64,000 bases of DNA from Lithospermum erythrorhizon. Lineage: Eukaryota > Streptophyta > Magnoliopsida > Boraginales > Boraginaceae. The notes beneath the pieces are model-generated. The model was not told the DNA's origin, made no database searches, and saw nothing but the letters and a program-made list of their open reading frames with translations. The DNA is taken from assembly GCA_019722365.1 (NCBI GenBank), contig JADFUC010001147.1, positions 124,001-188,000 on the forward strand, in the 5' to 3' direction. Positions 57,401 through 64,000 of the stretch are shown here, piece by piece. Made by a program: the position numbers and the translations under genes. Positions within the stretch are counted from its first letter, which is position 1, and every line of letters begins with the position of its first letter.

Positions 57401-59093
57401 GTGAGATTATCGTGTTAAAGGTAATGATTTCGCAATTATTGTAGGAGCAAACAACTTGATACCAATGGAGATTGCTCTTAAGATTGTTAGCAAGATCAAG
57501 GCAAATGAAAGGTTTTCAGCATATATTGTCGTTCCAATGTGGCCAGAGGGTATTCCTACCAGTGCTCCTACTCAAAGGATACTGTTTTGGCAGGTACTTT
57601 TAACATTTTTAGTAAGTCATGGACCTATTCTGGACCATGTGAGACAGCAATTGATTAGCGACTCTAATTTTCAAGGTTCAAGATGTTCTACGGTTCTCCC
57701 TTAAAAAAAAGCGCTGGAAAGGCTATAGAATGTAACAATTAGAAGAAGTTGCCAAGAAATAAAAGGATCTTTATTAGGAATGTTATTGGAGGATTATGAA
57801 TCAAAATGTTCATATGGATTCCATTTATACTAATAGTTACTACTTTTGGCAGTTCAATACAATGCAAATGATGTACAATATCATATACAAAGCACTGGTA
57901 GAGGAAGGGCTCGAAAAGACCTATGAGCCTCAGGATTACCTGAACTTTTTCTGCTTAGGCAATCTTGAGGCTCCCAGAAATGGGGAAATACCATTTTCCA
58001 TGGCTAATACAACTCAGGTGCTTCCATTTTATCCTCTTAAAAATTGAGAAGTGGGTGATGTTTTTCCAAACATGTTCCAGTTATTTTTTCATATTTTATG
58101 ATTTCTCACTCTTTGACCTCAGGCGCAACAGAAAAAAAGGCGTTTCATGATCTATGTTCACTCAAAAGGTATGATTGTCGATGACGAATTTGTCATATTA
58201 GGCTCTGCAAATATCAACCAGAGGTCTATGGAAGGAACTAGGGATAGTGAGATCGCAATGGGTGCGTATCAACCTCTTCATACTTGGGCAACCAAGGAGA
58301 GTGGTCCTCGAGGAAATGTAGGTATCTATCTCTGACATGGAATTTGGTTTTATATGTTTTCATGAGTGATTTGCTTATATTTGGTGCCATATCTTTTTCC
58401 TCTTAAAGATTTATTAGGATTTGGTCTTTATATTTGTTAATATTTAGACATGGATATCGATTCTATGGAAATATTTTTGATAGACCTTGATGCATCATGC
58501 ATGTCAGAATTTGAGCAAATTAAGGTTGCCTAATTTCTTCATTGGCCGCTTATATATCTCCAAATTTTCATGGTATCTTTCTGTATCTGATAGAACGTTT
58601 GATGTATAATCTTGCAGCATTCTCATATTTCTAAATTAATTATTTTGATACATCAATCAAAGTCTGTTAATAAGCTTGTTTGCGCCGTAACTGACCAGCC
58701 TTAAGTTGCAATTTCGACATTTTATGTTTTTCAAGGTTCTAATTTCTCACTAGTCATCACGTTCATAACCACATTGTTATGCCTATCGAAATACAGATCT
58801 ATGGATATAGGATGTCACTCTGGGCAGAGCACATCGGATTTCTCGAGAACTGTTTCATGCAACCGGAGAGTCTTGAATGCGTGAGACGAGTAAGATCACT
58901 GGCTGAGCTTAACTGGAAACAATTCGCAGATGATTATGAAGAAACTCACATAATTGGTCACCTGCTAAAGTATCCAGTTGAAGTAGATCAAACTGGAAGG
59001 GTTCAGCCTCTTCCAGGGAATGAAACATTTCCAGATATAGGAGGCAATATCACAGGGACTTTTGTTGCAATTCAAGAAAACTTGACAATTTGA
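54407..59093 (+). CDS. Phospholipase D, C2 type, beta/gamma class
   Basis: Ten exons: 54407-55342, 55776-55892, 56108-56299, 56561-56809, 56879-56947, 57032-57179, 57445-57593, 57853-58017, 58123-58317 and 58797-59093. They give 838 residues with every phase matching. Residues about 35-182 are a C2 domain ([45 protein letters not shown]). HKD motif 1 is H359-x-K361-x4-D366 ([10 protein letters not shown]). [13 protein letters not shown] lies at about 550, HKD motif 2 is H688-x-K690-x4-D695 (HSKGMIVDD), and the C-terminus is AIQENLTI. All catalytic residues are present. The enzyme hydrolyses phospholipids such as PC and PE to phosphatidic acid. Beta/gamma members need calcium and PIP2 and act at membranes in stress signalling. 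The short N-terminus lacks the long proline-rich extension of many PLD-beta proteins, favouring gamma. It faces HMG-CoA synthase tail-to-tail. Confidence 0.95.
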
Positions 59094-59099
59094 TATCAA

Positions 59100-60115
59100 C
59101 CTTTTCAGCTTGAAAAGGACACCTTCAAACAAATATGGAGTAGTATTTAACTGTTTAGAACCCTTTTAACCATGCAGCCAATTTTAATTGTCCTTGGAGT
59201 TCTTACTGTCATTCTTCAAAATGTAGCATAATTAGTCATTTTTGTTTTTATAAAATGTACTAAATTTGTAACTTTGGTACATAATTATGTTCTAACTATG
59301 ATATATATATGGTGTCATCCATATATCTGAAGTATGGTGTAGTGTCCTAGTATGAAGCTGGAAGATCTTATTTTCCTGTACTTTTGGATCTTTAGTTCAA
59401 ATCTTTTTAGTCTCTTTGGATATAGGTACTTTCCTTTCTCATTCCCTAACCATTGTACTTTTGGATGGACTATACAAGAGTCCCTAGGTCCTCTATGTGA
59501 CCAAGATTATGGATGGTCATTGATGCTGATTCGTTGCGGATTTTTTCAGTAAATTATGTATTTCAGTTTTTAGAACAACTAAATGATTAAAATATTGTCG
59601 GTTTTTTGGGTACTGATATTAGATCAATCTACTTCATAAGTCTTCCTTCTCACATGTGTTCCACGTGCTAACACACGTACGAGTTTACTAGTATAAAATC
59701 ACCCAAAGGGGCTAGCAAAATACTGGTGGGGCAGAGGGGTCCTATCGCCTTCTCAGATTCAGTTCAAATGAACTTGTGTATGTATTTGGTTTCTCTCATC
59801 TACAGTATCTCACTTTTAAGGCTTAAATCAAATAGGGAATTTGAAGCACTCGATAAACAATGAGAGTTGAGAAACATCACAAATTCATTGCAGAATAAAA
59901 TCACTATTTTTCTTACAATAAAATATTAAAAGTTGTTTACAATAAAATATTAAAAGTTGTTTGTTGAAATCTGATAAGTACATTACTGCAAAAGAAGCTA
60001 CATTGTCCTACATATCAATGATGCAACTCAAATAAGGCAGTTAGTTTCCTATTTACTGCCAAATACTATTACAGTGAAAGAAAATACTTTTTTCACATCA
60101 TTGCTTGCTCGAATA
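59100..60115. other. Convergent intergenic region between PLD and HMGS
   Basis: About 1 kb shared by the 3' ends of the two genes. A 30-bp duplication (acaataaaatattaaaagtt) occurs at 59919 and 59939. No gene is seen. Confidence 0.5.
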
Positions 60116-60119
60116 AGCT

Positions 60120-63100
60120 TCAGTGACCGTTGGCTAATTTTCCATCCTCGGATTCCTTCTTCGAGTAAAATCTGCGATACATGGAGTCCACTTCAGTGAG
60201 ATAGTATGAGCCTGGAGCTAAGAGGCTACAGTCTTTGCTCGTTACAAAGTCTTTAGCTCCATATCTGTGCTCCATCAGCTGCATAAGTTCGACGAATTTT
60301 TCTGGAGGTAACTGCAAAGTATAACACAACCATTAGAATATTTGCAATAGAAATATAGTTAAAATGACAACAGAATGATCCACCAGAAGTCCAGCATACC
60401 TCGTGCCTTGACTTCAATTTCTCAGCAACATTCATGACAGTTGCTATGTTTGACAAGCTGAAAGGCTGTTGACCCTTCCGAAGTCGGAGAGAAAACATTG
60501 TGGCCGTTGAACCACTACCATACGAAAACATCATCACTCGTTTTCCATCCTATAATTGCAGTAGTTACTTATGAGATACGCCCAATCATGCAAAAAGTGA
60601 GACAAAAAACTAGCTAACCAATTGAGATACTCACCAGTGAGCTATTTTTGTTGTGGAGGAGTGATGCAAAAGCTGCATAAAGTGATGCTGTATACATGTT
60701 ACCAATTTGCTTCGGGATCAGGGTAGCTGGTTGCACCTTTGTGTCATAAAATGGCTTTGCAACTTGTTGTGCTACCTGCAAGCGCATCAATAATAAGCGA
60801 CAATGAGTTAGTTGAGTTGATTTTTAATCGATCTTCTGGGAGCTGTTAGCAGTTTAACAAAATGGCTGTTAGTATTTTGTTGTTATTCTTTGAACTAAAA
60901 AGGTAAAATATCAACACAAAGCTGAAATCAGAACTTGAAATAAGTACTGAGGAGCAGGAAAAAATTGAGGAGCGAATTTGGACCTTTTCAAGATCACGGC
61001 TTGAATAACTTTCATCACCGGTCAAAGATGCAAAAGGTGCAAACTTTTCTTTTGCAGCTTCATCAATTGAACTGGCATTCCTCACAAAGTCATTGAACAA
61101 CAATCGAGCAAAGCTCTTCTGCACTAGCTGCAAGATTTAAAGAAAAAGGTTAAGGTGCTTCTGCCAACCTGATGGTCTAAGAGTCTAATTTTGAGTTTGT
61201 CCAACAATGATGACGCAATTACCTTGTTGTAAGGAGAGTGAAACACGAAATAATCAGCATCAGAGATTGAAAACTGCTTGCCTTCCAGTTTTTCGTATCT
61301 GCAGTATGCAATAGATTAGGACTCAAACGAACAGGAGTATTGCGTCTGAAAATGAAAGTTATGAGCATATTACAAGAACTTACTTGTTACACAACGTCTC
61401 ATAGCAAGAATCTAGAGCCATCAAATAACAGGTCTGTGAGAGCTTTCCATCAACCACCTGAAAGTCAACTGCCATTAGTTTCTGAAAGAGGATAAGCACT
61501 TGAAGACTGCTGCAAATATAATATGGAGTCTGAAGATGCTCCTGGCATCATCAGAAGTTGAATATTTAAGAAACTAAAGAGAATTACCGGATACTCGCTT
61601 GCTAGATTGGGTTTATAGAAATCATATACATGTGCCATATGACTTCCCCTCAATTTGCTTTCGAATGCAATCGGGGCATCAGGCCCTATGAGCATAGCTA
61701 TAGCTGCAGCTCCTCCAGTTGGCCTAGCAGGTCCATCGGCATAGACCTGTTACGTGGAACTTTCAGTAAGTAGATTTCCAAGAAGTCCAGGGAGTAACGA
61801 CTATGAATTGACATCAGCGAACTCATACATGATACATAAAAAAGTTCAATCAACAGGTAGACCACTCGAAAACCAATAAAAATTGGGGGGGGGTGGGTTG
61901 AGCTTGGCATAATGAATGAGAACATGCGGTAGTATTGGCAGAGAAACTGAAAACTGTCGAATATAATTTTAGAATTGTTGACGATAAAATAACTACACAT
62001 GTAATCGGGGATAAATGAAAACTACATGTCAGTAAACATGTATGAGTAACATAAACATACCGCACTGTCAGTGCAAACAACGAGTCCATAACGTCCATCC
62101 CATGAACTACTCTCCACCCAATTGACACAGTTGAGTAATGCTGCAGTTCCTCCATAGCATGCATTGGTGGAATCAACACCTTCAATGTCAGCGTTTCCAG
62201 ATTTCTAAGAATTTGACAAGGAGAAGGATGAAGGTTAGTACTGATGTGAAATGTGGTTATGAGACAAATATTAAGATTCCGTGGAAATTCAGCTAATTGA
62301 AAACCTGGTAGTTGAATCTAGTCTAATCACAATACCTCAAAAATCTTCATCAAGAATGTCTTGATAGATTTGCTCTTATCTAAAACAGTCTCACTTCCGA
62401 CTTCCAATCTACCAATTTGTTTCGGATCAACCCCATATTTCTGAAGAAGCCAACTAACAGCTGTCAAACTGAAGAATAGTAATGTTAACGGGAGATCGAA
62501 GTAGAGCTTAATTTCGACATCTATTGCTGCATATTGTAAACATTTCAAAAGCACTAGCACAACATGAAAAACCAATCCTAGACTCTCATGTGCTTCTTGG
62601 AAAGAAAATGACTACAAATTATGGTCCAACTGGTGGTGCACAGATTGTTTGCAGTACTATTATCATATTACAGTAAAGATCAGAATCCACTTTAGTTCTT
62701 CTTCTATGACTTCTTTAAGCCTTATCTCAAATCCACATTTAAATAGACTACGACATCATTCAAATTAATTTGGCACAAACGATATTATTTTGTTCTATGA
62801 TTGAGCATCTAATAATTTGTTGAAGTGATTGCCAACTCATAGATGCAAACCAATACCTCATAGAGATAACATCTTCCACCTCACTGCAAAAAGCCATGCA
62901 ATCTTGTCCGAGGCCAATTGTATATTTCCCCTTACTTGCTCCATCATGAGCCTCCAGTACTTCCTATAGGCATACATTAATCAAACATCAGAATCACTAA
63001 TCAAACACAAAATCATCCTACAATATCTTTCCGACTACATAAAAATTGTCAAGTAATCATACACAAACCTTCTTTCGTTTATAAGTGATCATAAATCAAA

Positions 63101-63697
63101 AACAGTATTATACAGTATATCATAACCATACTCAACAACAATCCCATATTCTTGCCATATCCAAGTATATTCAAATTTCCATGTCCTATGGAGTCAGAGA
63201 TTTTATATTCTTTGGTTCTAGAATATAATGGCAAAATGTTTTGTTACACTACCTACGCTTTTTATCTATTGTGAAGTACTAGATAGTATTTGCACTTCAT
63301 TCATGGGTCAATTCGAAAACAACCTCTCTGTTCTATGTTTCTACAAGGACAAGGTTGCATACTACATACTATCCGAACTCCCTTATAAAGCGGCATTGGG
63401 CATGTTGTTGATCTTAGTATACAAATTATGATCTACAAAAATGCATGTTTCCCACCATCAGAATCAAATATTTCACCTACCCCACCAATCAAAAGTGATT
63501 TTTTTTTTCATAACAGACAACTTCATCAACATGGTCAACATACATACAAACAAATACACATCTTTAAGCATCAAATTTAAACAAAGAACATTAATAAAGA
63601 AAAAGGGTATGCTTATATGAGGTACCTGTTGAATACAAGTAGGAGGGAAATAGATTTCCATGGCAAGAATTCCAACATTTTTGGGTTGAGATGCCAT
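60120..63697 (-). CDS. HMGS: Hydroxymethylglutaryl-CoA synthase
   Basis: Eleven exons: 63697-63626, 62963-62857, 62468-62336, 62204-62061, 61746-61588, 61457-61384, 61298-61223, 61127-60984, 60775-60635, 60549-60400 and 60311-60120. They give 463 residues, the usual plant length, with all phases consistent. The enzyme condenses acetyl-CoA with acetoacetyl-CoA to HMG-CoA in the cytosolic mevalonate pathway, upstream of HMG-CoA reductase. Visible features are the N-terminus [34 protein letters not shown] with the catalytic Glu region, [11 protein letters not shown] with the catalytic Cys at residue 120, [30 protein letters not shown] with the catalytic His region, and [14 protein letters not shown]. 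The start is the in-frame ATG at 63695-63697, which agrees with the family N-terminus, although an upstream ATG in the same frame exists. The gene appears fully functional. Confidence 0.96.
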
Positions 63698-63888
63698 TCT
63701 TGATTTCAAGAATATGAATGGAATGAAACAAATACAAAAACTAAGTATACTAACAAATGAGATCAAGTATGGTACAAATAATTGATTATTGTACTTGTAA
63801 TTAGGTGAAGATATTAGAATATCCTATAAAATAGCATACACAAGAGGTGGTCAGACTTTGAGATGTGAAGGACCTCATAAATTTGTGA

Positions 63889-63896
63889 TATATATA
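63889..63896 (-). promoter_or_regulatory. Possible TATA box of HMGS
   Basis: TATATATA on the minus strand about 190 bp upstream of the start codon. Transcription would begin near 63860. AT-rich surroundings make this only a candidate. Confidence 0.4.
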
Positions 63897-64000
63897 GCAA
63901 AATTTTATTACTGTAACGTTAGTGATTAGTAGGAAACAATCAAAAATGGGTACCAATTGATTAATTATTAAATTGTTGGGAGTATTATAAAATGTTGTAG

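Noticed and set aside
63698..63766. A 23-residue N-terminal extension of HMGS from an upstream ATG
   Set aside because: Hydrophobic and unlike any plant HMGS. The family N-terminus begins at the ATG at 63697.

Overview
This window is nuclear DNA from a flowering plant, almost certainly a eudicot and perhaps an asterid. That last guess is weak, and I cannot name the species. The evidence is intron-rich genes with GT-AG junctions, plant-specific families, AT-rich intergenic DNA and many degraded plant transposons.

Five protein-coding genes look intact, and each joins into a continuous reading frame across all its introns. They are: a YTHDC1-type YTH-domain (m6A reader) gene on the minus strand at 10.15-14.85 kb; a small bHLH transcription factor on the plus strand at 28.3-29.3 kb; a class II KNOX homeobox gene of the KNAT7 type on the plus strand at 36.5-40.9 kb; a C2-type phospholipase D of the beta/gamma type on the plus strand at 54.4-59.1 kb; and HMG-CoA synthase on the minus strand at 60.1-63.7 kb, tail-to-tail with the PLD. 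A sixth gene, an osmotin/thaumatin-like PR-5 gene at 7.9-8.6 kb, is a decayed pseudogene.

The space between genes is mostly transposon wreckage. At 0.3-5.3 kb lies a minus-strand CACTA (En/Spm) element with TNP2 and Transposase_24-type remnants. At 16-28 kb there is an AT-rich MITE cluster, which includes a 5S-rDNA-bearing Cassandra-type TRIM LTR inserted inside a MITE. At 31.2-34.2 kb is a broken PIF/Harbinger element with both its nuclease and its Myb-like gene, and a second Cassandra LTR lies between them. At 41.4-53.5 kb is a Ty1/copia retrotransposon whose pol gene is split by about 8.4 kb of CACTA-like sequence rich in GAGACGG/GGAGTCG motifs and AT-rich tandem arrays.

The genes do not form a pathway or operon. 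The most informative large-scale signal is conserved gene content. From memory of Arabidopsis, OSM34, HMGS, the PLD-gamma cluster and the YTH gene At4g11970 lie close together on chromosome 4, while bHLH125 and KNAT7 are near neighbours on chromosome 1. This window seems to hold both sets together, as if it kept an ancestral segment that Arabidopsis split between two duplicated regions. I found no convincing new biological system. The best leads are this synteny, several nested or templated insertion footprints, and promoter remodelling next to the bHLH and KNOX genes.
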